A DNA stretch of 64,000 bases, taken from assembly GCA_017465665.1 (NCBI GenBank), contig JAFTVU010000017.1:29380-93379 (forward strand), read 5' to 3'. The notes below the pieces were generated by a model. It was not told the DNA's origin. It saw only the letters and a program-made list of their open reading frames with translations, and searched no databases. A program made the position numbers and the translations under genes. Origin of the DNA: Oscillospiraceae bacterium. Lineage in GTDB: Bacteria > Bacillota > Clostridia > Oscillospirales > Ruminococcaceae. This document shows positions 15,070 to 23,430 of this stretch, in pieces. The stretch's first letter is position 1, and each line of letters starts with the position of its first letter.

Positions 15070-18021
15070 TTATTTCTGAGAATCTTCCTTGGCTGCGATA
15101 TCTTTATACCAGAGCTCCTCAAAGGCGGATATAGGCATAGGCTTTGCAAAATAGTAGCCCTGTACCATAGCGCAGTTTATTTCGGTGAGGAATTCCACCT
15201 GCTCCAGAGTTTCTACGCCCTCGGATATTACCTCCATATCCAGATTTTTGGCGAGATCCACAACAGTGGAGATCACCGCTCTGCCCTTTTCTGAGTTCAC
15301 TGTGCCATTGAAGAATTCACGGTCGATCTTGACTACATCCACAGGGATATCCTTGAGCATATTGAGCGAGGAATAACCGCTGCCGAAATCGTCCAGTGAA
15401 AGCTTGAAGCCGATATCGTGCAGCTTATGCATGATGGTGAGCAGCTTCTCCATGTTCTCTGTGAACACGCTTTCGGTAAGCTCAAGCTCGATGTACTCAT
15501 AAGGGATCTCGTATTTATCAACGATCTCTCTCAGGCGCCAGATATAGTCGTCATAATTCAGATGCAGACGCGACTGGTTTACGGATATCACTACAGGCTC
15601 TCTGCCATCGTCAAGCCAGCGGCGCATGGAGCGGCAGACCTCCTCCAGAATGAAGAAGTCAAGCTCTACTACAAAGCCGTTCTTTTCGCTCAGCGGGATA
15701 AACTCGTTGGGATATACAAAGCCGAATTCCTTGCTGTTCCAGCGGATAAGCGCCTCTGCACCCTCGATATGGCGTGATTTAAGCCCGTATTTCGGCTGGA
15801 GATAGCATTCAAATTCGTGCTGCTCAAGCGCTGTAGGCATGATATTTTCATAGTCCTTTTCGCGCAGTGCTTTGTCGCGTATCTTGCCATCATAGAATGC
15901 AATGGATGAATAGTGAAGTCCCTTGAGCGTTCTCTTGGCGATGGTACAGCGATCCAGCGCGGTGTTTATGTCGATATCTTTGCCCATATCCTTGCACTGA
16001 CCCAATCTGCATACACCTGCGCTGAATGCAACGGGGTATTTGACGAACAGGTTATTACGCCGCTCAAATTCGCTGAATATCGTGTTCATGCGGGTGGTAA
16101 GCTCGGCATCGTTTGCATTGCGTATGATGCAGGCAAAGTTGTCGTCTGACAGCCTTGCGAAGACCTCGTCATCCTCCATGTTATCGGAAACGGTCTTGTA
16201 CAGGCGTTCCAGCATCCTGTCGCCCTCTGCATATCCCAGTCGGTCGTTGACGAATTTGAATTTGTTGATATCAAAGAGGACGATCGCCCATTTATCGGCA
16301 GAGGATCTTTTGATGAGTTTTTTGGTATCCTCGATGAACTTTGTGCGGTTTCTGCCGCCTGTCAGCGGATCTATCTCGCTTGCACGTCTGGATCTGATAA
16401 GGCTCAGCACAACGAAGATCAGTGCCGAGATTATTACAAGCGCCAGCAGTGCGAGGCATATATACACTACGGTCTTTGAAACGGTATCGGATATCTGGTT
16501 TGCCGTAGAAAGACTCTTGTAGCGGCTTATCTCGTTTGAGTTTCCTGCAAAGCGTGAAAGGCATTTACCTATTACCATTGAAAGCTCCGCGGGTGCGTCG
16601 GGGGATATTGCGAAGCATTCTGTGTGAAGATCATTGCTGATATTTATTACCGCCATATCCTCGTATCCGTTGTTGATGAGGTATACGGTTTCGTAAGCGC
16701 CCGCACATACTGCGTCTGCCTCGCCATTGTGAACTGCGTTCATACATTCGCGGATATCTGCGTATATGAGCGGTGTTGCAGTGGGGTGATCTGCTGAAGT
16801 GTGCTTAGCCGCATCGTCATAAGTAAAAGGTATGGCGATCTTCATGTTAGAGCTAAGCGTGGAATCTGTCTTTGCGGCGAGTATTATCGGCGTGGAATCA
16901 TAGGCTGATGTAACGTTGAAGTTGCCGTAGGTCGCCATGCTGCTGGGGTTGACTCCGCCGCATATCGCGTCCACGCTGCCTTCGAGCAGCAGCTTTACAC
17001 ATTCCTCCAGATTATTGCAGGGGGTGATCCTGATGCTTAATCCCGAAAATTCTTCAAGGCTTTCCACCACAGAGCCTGTATAGCCGATGATAGTACCGCT
17101 TTTGCTGTCGTATTTCTCAAGGATGCTGCCCTGAAGATTGTATGCGATATTGAGCGTTGGGTGATCCTTGATATATGCTTTTTCTGAATTGCTGAAAGCA
17201 TATTTCTGAACGCCGTATTTTTCCATATACTTGTGGTACAGCGTTATCGCCATATCGCTGTTCGCCATATTTACAGCGTTCACTGCCAGGTTGAGCTGGT
17301 GTGAAAGCTGTTCATCCTTTCCCGAGACCATGAAGTAGCAATCCGCAGTTCCGTACTGATAAACGATCGTCTCGTCCTGCCATGTACGGAAGCATTCTTT
17401 AACAACTGCGTCTATCTTGCCGGAGTTGAAATCGGATCTCATCTGCTCTTCAGTGCTGTATTCCACAAAGCTTGCGTCATCGATATCTCCGCGCATGAAG
17501 AGTCCGTCACGGAAGTATTTTGTCCTGTTATCTTCAAGATAACCGATCGTCGAGCGGTTGAGCGCGTCATAATCAAAATAGCCTGCGCCGTTTTCGTTGT
17601 GGTCGCTTATATATACCGCGGTGAATTTCTTCATGAGCGATATAGTGGTAAGCTCAGGTATGACGGCATCGGCAGAGCGGCTCATCGATCCTGTGTAATA
17701 AGAAGTAAAACGCTGATATTCTTCGGAAGAAACACAGGGTATAACATCGATCAACCCTTCTGTCAGCATTTCTACGAGCTCTGCAGGCGCAGCCTCCACA
17801 TAGGTATATTTATGACCTGTATATTTCTGCATAGCGGTCAGATAATCGTAAGCGTAGCCGCTGTATTCGCTGCCGTTCTTGTATATTCCGAAATCAGGGC
17901 AGGCGCCTACGCGCACAGTTTCACCTTTTTCTGCGGCAAATGCGTTGAGCGGCAGTATGCATATCGTCATTACTGCACACAGCAGCAATGATATCATCCG
18001 TATCAGTTTTTTGCGTTTCAT
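15070..18021 (-). CDS. Membrane sensor with two SBP3 domains, GGDEF and EAL
   Basis: A 983-aa receptor for small extracellular solutes that controls c-di-GMP breakdown. It has a signal peptide (MKRKKLIRMISLLLCAVMTI), two periplasmic-binding-protein type 3 folds outside the membrane (about 35-265 and 275-510), one transmembrane helix (about 515-540), a GGDEF-fold domain and an EAL domain. The GGDEF signature is degenerate (LSDDNF). The EAL site is intact: EALIRW, ISVNQSR, ELTES, LDDFGSGYSS, VKID, SEGVET and QGYYFAKPMP. The start is the second ATG, with AGAGG before it. SBP3 domains usually bind amino acids, so an amino-acid signal is a reasonable inference. Confidence 0.9.
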   Translation of the reverse strand: MKRKKLIRMISLLLCAVMTICILPLNAFAAEKGETVRVGACPDFGIYKNGSEYSGYAYDYLTAMQKYTGHKYTYVEAAPAELVEMLTEGLIDVIPCVSSEEYQRFTSYYTGSMSRSADAVIPELTTISLMKKFTAVYISDHNENGAGYFDYDALNRSTIGYLEDNRTKYFRDGLFMRGDIDDASFVEYSTEEQMRSDFNSGKIDAVVKECFRTWQDETIVYQYGTADCYFMVSGKDEQLSHQLNLAVNAVNMANSDMAITLYHKYMEKYGVQKYAFSNSEKAYIKDHPTLNIAYNLQGSILEKYDSKSGTIIGYTGSVVESLEEFSGLSIRITPCNNLEECVKLLLEGSVDAICGGVNPSSMATYGNFNVTSAYDSTPIILAAKTDSTLSSNMKIAIPFTYDDAAKHTSADHPTATPLIYADIRECMNAVHNGEADAVCAGAYETVYLINNGYEDMAVINISNDLHTECFAISPDAPAELSMVIGKCLSRFAGNSNEISRYKSLSTANQISDTVSKTVVYICLALLALVIISALIFVVLSLIRSRRASEIDPLTGGRNRTKFIEDTKKLIKRSSADKWAIVLFDINKFKFVNDRLGYAEGDRMLERLYKTVSDNMEDDEVFARLSDDNFACIIRNANDAELTTRMNTIFSEFERRNNLFVKYPVAFSAGVCRLGQCKDMGKDIDINTALDRCTIAKRTLKGLHYSSIAFYDGKIRDKALREKDYENIMPTALEQHEFECYLQPKYGLKSRHIEGAEALIRWNSKEFGFVYPNEFIPLSEKNGFVVELDFFILEEVCRSMRRWLDDGREPVVISVNQSRLHLNYDDYIWRLREIVDKYEIPYEYIELELTESVFTENMEKLLTIMHKLHDIGFKLSLDDFGSGYSSLNMLKDIPVDVVKIDREFFNGTVNSEKGRAVISTVVDLAKNLDMEVISEGVETLEQVEFLTEINCAMVQGYYFAKPMPISAFEELWYKDIAAKEDSQK

Positions 18022-18188
18022 ATCATAATACCTCTTCGGGTCAGAGTGGTTAAAAAATAGCACAATTATCCTGTGCTTTTACTTATTTAATTATATCACT
18101 TAATAAAATATATTTCAATATAATTAGTTTAAAATCTCATATATGTGCAATAAATATCGGAGGCGTTTGGCGAAATTACACAAAAAAC

Positions 18189-18217
18189 TTGACTTTATAT
18201 GAGAAATGCTGTATAAT
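18189..18217 (+). promoter_or_regulatory. Promoter of GH13 gene
   Basis: TTGACT and TATAAT are 17 bases apart, about 65 bases upstream of the amylase start codon. Confidence 0.75.
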
Positions 18218-18280
18218 ATACAAAGATTGCTGCTTGTGTCGGCAGCATGGCGAATAACTTTTTAAGGAGTAATTTATTTT

Positions 18281-19603
18281 ATGAGTTGGTTTGAAAGTGC
18301 AGTATTTTATCACATATATCCCATTGGATATTTCGGCTGTGAGCGAGTGAACGATCAGCAGTCCGAGCCGTCCCATGCGATCCTGCGTCTTATTGACGAT
18401 ATCCCTCACATAAAGGAGCTTGGCTGCAACGCTATATATTTCGGCCCTGTGTTTGAGTCTGTGGCGCATGGCTACGACACTATCGACTACACTAAGATAG
18501 ACCGCCGCCTTGGCACAAATGAGGATTTCAAGAAAGTCTGTGACGCTCTGCATGAGAACGGCATAAGAGTGGTTCTGGATGGTGTGTTCAATCATGTCGG
18601 CAGGGATTTCGGCGCATTCCGTGATGTACGTGAGCATAAGCTGGGCAGCTATAAGAAAGACTGGTTCCATGTGCGCGAGGGCAATTCTCCCTATAATGAC
18701 GGCTTCTATTATGAGGGTTGGGAGGGTCATTATGAGCTTGTTAAGCTCAACCTTTACAATCCCGATGTTAAGAACTACATCAAGGAGTGTATCACAGGAT
18801 GGAAGAACGAGTTCGGTATAGATGGTCTGCGACTTGACGTGGCGTATTGTCTTGACCTCAACTTCCTCAAGGAGCTGCGCGGTCATTGCAAGTGGCTGAG
18901 CGAGGATTTCTTCCTGCTGGGCGAAACACTCCACGGTGATTACAACACATGGATGAACGATCAGATGCTGGACAGCGTTACCAACTACGAGTGCTATAAG
19001 GGCCTCTTCTCCAGCTTCAATGATCTTAATATGTTCGAGATATCCCATTCAATCAACCGTCAGTTCGGCAGCGAGAACTGGTGCATCTACAGAGGCAAGC
19101 ATCTGTTCACCTTTGTGGATAACCATGATGTTACCCGTATAGCGTCCATGCTTAAGGTCAAAGAGCATCTGCCGCTCATCTACACCATGATGTTCATGAT
19201 GCCCGGTATTCCTGCAGTGTACTATGGAAGTGAATTCGGTGTTCTCGGTGACAAGCGTGGCAACAGTGACGATATCCTCCGCCCTGAGTTCAATGCAGAG
19301 CGTATGAAGAATGAGGGTATCTGTGATCTGTGCGGACATATCCGCAGTCTTGCTGATATAGTAAAGGAGCACCGTGCGGTATCTTACGGTGATTATAACA
19401 TGGTGCAGCTTACCAACAGGCAGTATGCGTTCAGCAGAAGCTGTGACGGGGAGACTCTTATCACCGTCATCAACGCAGATGGTGCACCGTTCACATTCAA
19501 TCTCAACCGTGGCGGCAGAGCAACTGATCTGCTGACAGGCAACGAGGTGGAGCTTGGCGGACTTACTCTGCCTGCATACTCCAATATGGTGCTGAGGGTT
19601 TGA
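18281..19603 (+). CDS. GH13 alpha-amylase family enzyme
   Basis: A 440-aa cytoplasmic glycoside hydrolase family 13 enzyme acting on alpha-glucans or maltodextrins. All four conserved regions are present: region I DGVFNHVG, region II GLRLDVAYC with the nucleophile aspartate, region III LGETLHGD with the acid/base glutamate, and region IV FVDNHDVTR. A C-terminal beta domain ends in LPAYSNMVLRV. There is no signal peptide and no N-terminal starch-binding domain. The short length and absence of export favour processing of imported oligosaccharides. It is a single-gene unit with its own promoter and terminator. The exact specificity (alpha-amylase, neopullulanase or maltase type) cannot be told. 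Confidence 0.9.
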   Translation: MSWFESAVFYHIYPIGYFGCERVNDQQSEPSHAILRLIDDIPHIKELGCNAIYFGPVFESVAHGYDTIDYTKIDRRLGTNEDFKKVCDALHENGIRVVLDGVFNHVGRDFGAFRDVREHKLGSYKKDWFHVREGNSPYNDGFYYEGWEGHYELVKLNLYNPDVKNYIKECITGWKNEFGIDGLRLDVAYCLDLNFLKELRGHCKWLSEDFFLLGETLHGDYNTWMNDQMLDSVTNYECYKGLFSSFNDLNMFEISHSINRQFGSENWCIYRGKHLFTFVDNHDVTRIASMLKVKEHLPLIYTMMFMMPGIPAVYYGSEFGVLGDKRGNSDDILRPEFNAERMKNEGICDLCGHIRSLADIVKEHRAVSYGDYNMVQLTNRQYAFSRSCDGETLITVINADGAPFTFNLNRGGRATDLLTGNEVELGGLTLPAYSNMVLRV

Positions 19604-19647
19604 TCATGTGCTCCGTAGATAGGAGCGAGACGAAATATAGCTATTGT

Positions 19648-19686
19648 AAAGCCGCTTTTGATGTTTAGTCAAAGGCGGCTTTGTTT
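19648..19686 (+). terminator. Terminator after GH13
   Basis: AAAGCCGCTTTTGA pairs with TCAAAGGCGGCTTT around a short loop, followed by a T-rich stretch. It lies 45 bases after the amylase stop. Confidence 0.85.
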
Positions 19687-19695
19687 CCCTTGTCG

Positions 19696-19724
19696 TTGAC
19701 ATTTTGTCATGGCGATGTTATAAT
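19696..19724 (+). promoter_or_regulatory. Promoter of ABC-like gene
   Basis: TTGACA and TATAAT are 17 bases apart, about 35 bases before the start of the next gene. Both hexamers match the consensus fully. Confidence 0.8.
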
Positions 19725-19760
19725 TAACGCAACAAAAAATGAATTTTCAGGAGGAACAAA

Positions 19761-20477
19761 ATGCGGAATTTGTTTCAAGGACAGTTTTCTATAAAAGTCG
19801 ATACGTCAGCCTGTAAGTCCATTATAGCGGATTACGATATTAAATTAAATGACACTTGGTATTACAGCGATCAATCGTTTGAAAGCGGAAAAATCTATGG
19901 ATTAGTGAGTGAATATGGACAGGGCGGAATGTATCTATCGCATTTGCTTGGCGGAAAAGTTGACTTTCAAAATGTGAAAATATATTGTAACGATCATTTG
20001 CTTAGTCAGGATGAGCTGAATAATGCCGCATGGGATTTAGAGCCATATGGCACATCCTACGGCAATAAGACTGTAAGGAGATCCATAGAAAAAGCGTTAC
20101 TGCATAATTCATGTGAAGAAACGTTTCAGACTATCGCTGATAGATTTCTGTTGACTCCCGAAAGATATGACCGCAAATTCAAGTGGCTAAGCGGGGAAAG
20201 ATGGAGAGCCTCAGCGGCATTTGGTTATGCGCAAAACAAAAAAGTGTTTTATGCGCCATATAATCCGAGTAATTTTTACTATCAGATGTGTCAGTCGGGA
20301 CTGTTGAAAGCATTGAGAGAGTTGACTGATCACGGCGCAGTAGTAATTTTACCCACGGGAAGTGATGAGTTCATAAAGCATATAGCTGATGAGGTGATAT
20401 TTCTTAATCGTAAATATGATATGGAAAGTTTGCGGTTATTTTATTCACAGCAATATAATAGAGATTGGATTCGCTGA
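19761..20477 (+). CDS. Catalytically dead ABC-ATPase-like protein
   Basis: The 238-aa protein follows the plan of an ABC transporter ATPase but lacks the usual catalytic residues. Where Walker A should be (about 48-58) it has SEYGQGGMY, without the P-loop Lys-Ser/Thr. The signature motif is recognisable as LSGERWRASAAFGYA (about 143-157). The Walker B position reads VFYAPYN, with no Asp-Glu pair, and the H-loop position has ILPTG. Downstream ADEVIFLN matches the end of ABC domains. It therefore probably does not hydrolyse ATP and may be structural or regulatory. It has a strong promoter and an AGGAGG site, so it is expressed on purpose rather than being a decayed fragment. No membrane partner is adjacent. 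Confidence 0.65.
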   Translation: MRNLFQGQFSIKVDTSACKSIIADYDIKLNDTWYYSDQSFESGKIYGLVSEYGQGGMYLSHLLGGKVDFQNVKIYCNDHLLSQDELNNAAWDLEPYGTSYGNKTVRRSIEKALLHNSCEETFQTIADRFLLTPERYDRKFKWLSGERWRASAAFGYAQNKKVFYAPYNPSNFYYQMCQSGLLKALRELTDHGAVVILPTGSDEFIKHIADEVIFLNRKYDMESLRLFYSQQYNRDWIR

Positions 20478-20544
20478 AAAGCATATAAATCCCCCAGCTT
20501 ATATTTCGCACGGGGAAAGTCTTTCGCTGTCAGGAGGAATGAAT

Positions 20545-21744
20545 ATGACGAATGTTGAAGTGTGGCTATGGATACTTCTGGTTATGCTGCCGCATAACAG
20601 CAGGACTACAGAGCTTCTCAGCCGCTACCGCACAGGACTTGAAGCAGCTATAGCAATGCGTGACGGCAAGTGCGAGCTGTTGAATGCCGCGGAAAGACAG
20701 CGTGTTGAGCGTACCCGTACCCGTGAGGTAAAGGCACTTATCGCTCAGTGTGAGCATCTGGGAATACGCATGATCACACTGGATGATCCCGAATATCCGT
20801 CTCAGCTCAAGCGTATTGACGATCCCCCTATCGTGCTTTTTGTAAAGGGCGATATTTCTCAATTGAACAGGATGCCTGCTGTTGCGGTCGTAGGACCTCG
20901 TGTACCCTCCGATTACGGTATGCGTATCACAGATGTACTGTGCAATGAGCTTGCTGCAGGGGGAGTTGGTATAGTAAGCGGAATGGCTGTCGGCATCGAC
21001 GCACAGGCTCACAGAAGCGCAGTGGAGAACGGCGGCTATACAGTGGGAGTAATGGGCTGCGGACTTGAAGTGAATTATCCTGCTGAAAACGAGCAGCTGA
21101 AAAAAGATGTGATAGCAAAGGGCGGTGCTCTTGTTTCGGAGCTGCTGCCTTACTCATCTGCCAGTGTGCCGTATTTCAGGAGGCGCAACAGGATAATTGC
21201 AGGGCTTTCATCCGCTTCTGTGGTGATAGAGGCTTCCGCAAAGAGCGGTGCGCTCGTTACTGCAGGTATGACTCGCACACAAGGAAAGCCTGTGTTCTGC
21301 GTTCCGCCGCATGATATAACGGACGGCAGCTTCAACGGCTCGGTTTCCTTGCTGAGAGAGTATGCACTGCCCTTGTTTGGGATATCTGATATATTCACAG
21401 AGCTTTCGCGAAGAAGTGCAGACGGAGAGCATATCGTCCACATGGATAAGGTGAAGGAGCTTTCAAAGAAAAGTGTTGCTCCAAAACCTAAAAAGAGCGC
21501 CAAAGCCGTCCCAATGCTTGAGAGCACACATGAAGAACCGCGTGCCGTAGAATTTGTGGATGTATCTGAGCTCAGCCCTGAGGAAGCGGCAGTAATACTT
21601 CTGCTAAAAGAAAGACCGCTTACCATGGATGAGATCATCGAAAAAAGCGGTAAGCGGCATGATGAGATATGTTCGATCATACTGGGACTTGAGCTGATGG
21701 ATGCAGTGGAACGTCGTCAGGACGGCACGTTTATTCTGCCTTGA
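20545..21744 (+). CDS. dprA: DNA-processing protein DprA
   Basis: A 399-aa DprA/Smf protein that binds incoming single-stranded DNA and loads RecA during natural transformation. The N-terminal helical domain is followed by the Rossmann-like DprA core: VGPRVPSDYG, IVSGMAVGIDAQAHRSA, VMGCGLEVNYPAEN, RRRNRIIAGLS and SGALVTA. A C-terminal winged helix (about 340-399) starts at AAVILLLKERPLTMDEI. The start is chosen because AGGAGG stands seven bases before it; the frame extends further upstream without a ribosome-binding site. In many Firmicutes topA follows dprA, but not here. Confidence 0.95.
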   Translation: MTNVEVWLWILLVMLPHNSRTTELLSRYRTGLEAAIAMRDGKCELLNAAERQRVERTRTREVKALIAQCEHLGIRMITLDDPEYPSQLKRIDDPPIVLFVKGDISQLNRMPAVAVVGPRVPSDYGMRITDVLCNELAAGGVGIVSGMAVGIDAQAHRSAVENGGYTVGVMGCGLEVNYPAENEQLKKDVIAKGGALVSELLPYSSASVPYFRRRNRIIAGLSSASVVIEASAKSGALVTAGMTRTQGKPVFCVPPHDITDGSFNGSVSLLREYALPLFGISDIFTELSRRSADGEHIVHMDKVKELSKKSVAPKPKKSAKAVPMLESTHEEPRAVEFVDVSELSPEEAAVILLLKERPLTMDEIIEKSGKRHDEICSIILGLELMDAVERRQDGTFILP

Positions 21745-21777
21745 TGAATAACCGAGGCAGCGAGTGAATATGCTGTA

Positions 21778-21981
21778 TCATATGGAAGCGAAATGATCCT
21801 CTATGATATCTGCTGCGTGTACGGTCGAGACTTCAAGCTCGTTGAGTATCCTGAGGAAGTCTTCTGCTTCACTTTGAACCGAGGAGAAATCATGTACAAT
21901 ATACTCTCCGCATTTAAAACCGTATGCGGTATAATGTATGCCGTCCTCGTTCGTCAGTTCTTCGGTGATCATCTGCCACAT
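21778..21981 (-). CDS. Small DUF6514-like protein
   Basis: A 67-aa soluble protein. The pattern YTAYGFKCGEYIVHDFSSVQSEAEDFLRILNELEVSTVHAADIIEDHF resembles the small clostridial family DUF6514 in its YGxKCG start, the central helix and the IEDHF end. Its role is unknown. A GAGAGG motif lies about 11 bases before the ATG. It is convergent with dprA, and a possible promoter would lie in the AT-rich region beyond. Family assignment is from memory of the pattern. Confidence 0.6.
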   Translation of the reverse strand: MWQMITEELTNEDGIHYTAYGFKCGEYIVHDFSSVQSEAEDFLRILNELEVSTVHAADIIEDHFASI

Positions 21982-22009
21982 AATAGTTGTATCCTCTCTT
22001 TTTTGTCTT

Positions 22010-22585
22010 GATTTGATACATTTATTCTATCAGAAACTCTGTAAAATGTCTGTTAATATTCCGTTAAGAATTTGAAACAATGCCATCTTCTACATATCTG
22101 ACAAAATTCACAATTACAAAATGGATATTTTATGTGATGTATTACTGATTGTGTTAATTTTTCTTAACATCCGCTGTAGAATGGCTCTGTTAAAGGGTTT
22201 GTCCGTGGCGAAACGGCGGAAGAGGATGTTCAACAGTTTTTCACGGATTCAACATTGTTTTCAACCGCGAAAAATGAAAATAGTGGGATAACAATGCCGT
22301 TTTAGAGGGCGTCATGTTGAAAACCTCCCCAAAACAGTTAACATTTCAACGTTTTCAACAGCGTTATCAACATTTTTCCACGTTGAAAATGTTGAAAAAA
22401 TTTTGCATGAAGCACACGAAAAAACTTGCATTTTGCTGACTGCAGAATGCCGCTTTGCAGCGATTTTCTTTTGTGAAAATGCAACAAATACAAACGTGAA
22501 AAACATACATTTTGCCATCTTGACAGCCGTTTTTTGCTCTGCTATGCGCTTTTTATACACTCTTAAACTAATTTTGTGACGATAA
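22010..22585. other. Non-coding AT-rich region with DnaA-box-like words
   Basis: No convincing gene lies in this stretch. Between about 22225 and 22400 the words TTTTCAAC, GTTGAAAA, TTATCAACA, TTTTTCCACG and TTTTTCACGG recur on both strands. Several are one or two mismatches from the DnaA box TTATCCACA. The densest cluster is 22345-22400. Confidence 0.4.
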
Positions 22586-22588
22586 ATG

Positions 22589-22626
22589 AAAAACCTCCGA
22601 AAAGAATGTCCTTTTTCGGAGGTTTT
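22589..22626 (-). terminator. Terminator of NERD gene
   Basis: AAAACCTCCGAAAA and CTTTTCGGAGGTTTTT on the minus strand form a strong hairpin with a T-run, about 18 bases past the NERD gene stop. Confidence 0.85.
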
Positions 22627-22643
22627 AGTATTATCGGGGCATA

Positions 22644-23384
22644 TCATGCATCCTCGGAGGCAGTTTTGAGTATTTCGGCGATCTTCTGCATACGGGACAT
22701 TGAAAGAGTTTCTCCGCCCTTGTATTCATCAAGGAAATTCATCAGCTCAGCGTCGCTTGAACAGAGGTAGTCATTTTCTCTCAGCGAAAGCCTGAGCTTT
22801 ACGTTGGGCGAGGAAAAATACAGAACTGTATCGATCCAGACGTCTTCGCCCGCAGCACTGAGGATACTCTTAACGATATCACGCTGTCTTCGCATCTGCT
22901 TGATGGGGTTGTCCATTTCCTGTGTGGTGGTCTTGCCGTCGCGGTAGAATTTGCGCTGAGTCCATTTATCGGACTTCCAGTTGCCTGAGATTGTTCCCGA
23001 GTGGTTCTTGACTTCTACTATAATAATACCGCTGTGGCTGATTATAAGCAGGTCAAGCTCTGAGCGGCCTCTCTTATACCGAACAGGAAGATTGCGGAAT
23101 ATGATGTTGTTTCCTTTTAGCTTTTTGGCTGCGCGGTACAGCTGCTTTTCGCCTTTTACGCCCGAATACAGTACATTGTATTTGTGTGCGAGGATAGAGT
23201 AGGTTACGTTGCAGGCAAATATCAGCAGTATGAACACCGCTGCAAGAATAGTGGTGTTATACAGCTTGAACATTACGAATGCGATGAGAAGCAGCACGGG
23301 CATAACGCCTGTGATGACCTGAGCGACAAACAGCGCAATTACCTTATGATTATTGGTATTGCGTCCACGGATGACTTTATTCAT
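22644..23384 (-). CDS. NERD-domain membrane protein
   Basis: A 246-aa protein with two N-terminal transmembrane helices (about 14-35 and 42-62) and a NERD nuclease-related domain (about 75-190). The conserved NERD positions are visible: GVKGEKQLY, SELDLLIISHSGIIIVEVKNHSG and NPIKQMRRQ. The Asp, Glu and Lys of the restriction-like core (LDLL, EVK) are kept, so nuclease activity is possible. NERD proteins are linked to DNA processing, but most are uncharacterised. It is transcribed as a single gene with its own terminator. Confidence 0.85.
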   Translation of the reverse strand: MNKVIRGRNTNNHKVIALFVAQVITGVMPVLLLIAFVMFKLYNTTILAAVFILLIFACNVTYSILAHKYNVLYSGVKGEKQLYRAAKKLKGNNIIFRNLPVRYKRGRSELDLLIISHSGIIIVEVKNHSGTISGNWKSDKWTQRKFYRDGKTTTQEMDNPIKQMRRQRDIVKSILSAAGEDVWIDTVLYFSSPNVKLRLSLRENDYLCSSDAELMNFLDEYKGGETLSMSRMQKIAEILKTASEDA

Positions 23385-23430
23385 TGGTTACCTCAGATAT
23401 ACTGCCGCTGAAGGGCAGTCGGGGCTGATG

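Noticed and set aside
22374-22391. parS-like site TTTTCCACGTTGAAAA
   Set aside because: Only about 10 of 16 positions fit the Firmicutes parS consensus, and the two halves are not perfectly symmetric; it fits the DnaA-like word cluster better.
22312-22647. 111-codon ORF on the minus strand after the NERD gene
   Set aside because: It reads straight through the NERD gene's terminator hairpin, has a lysine- and phenylalanine-rich composition typical of AT-rich non-coding DNA, and lacks its own ribosome-binding site.
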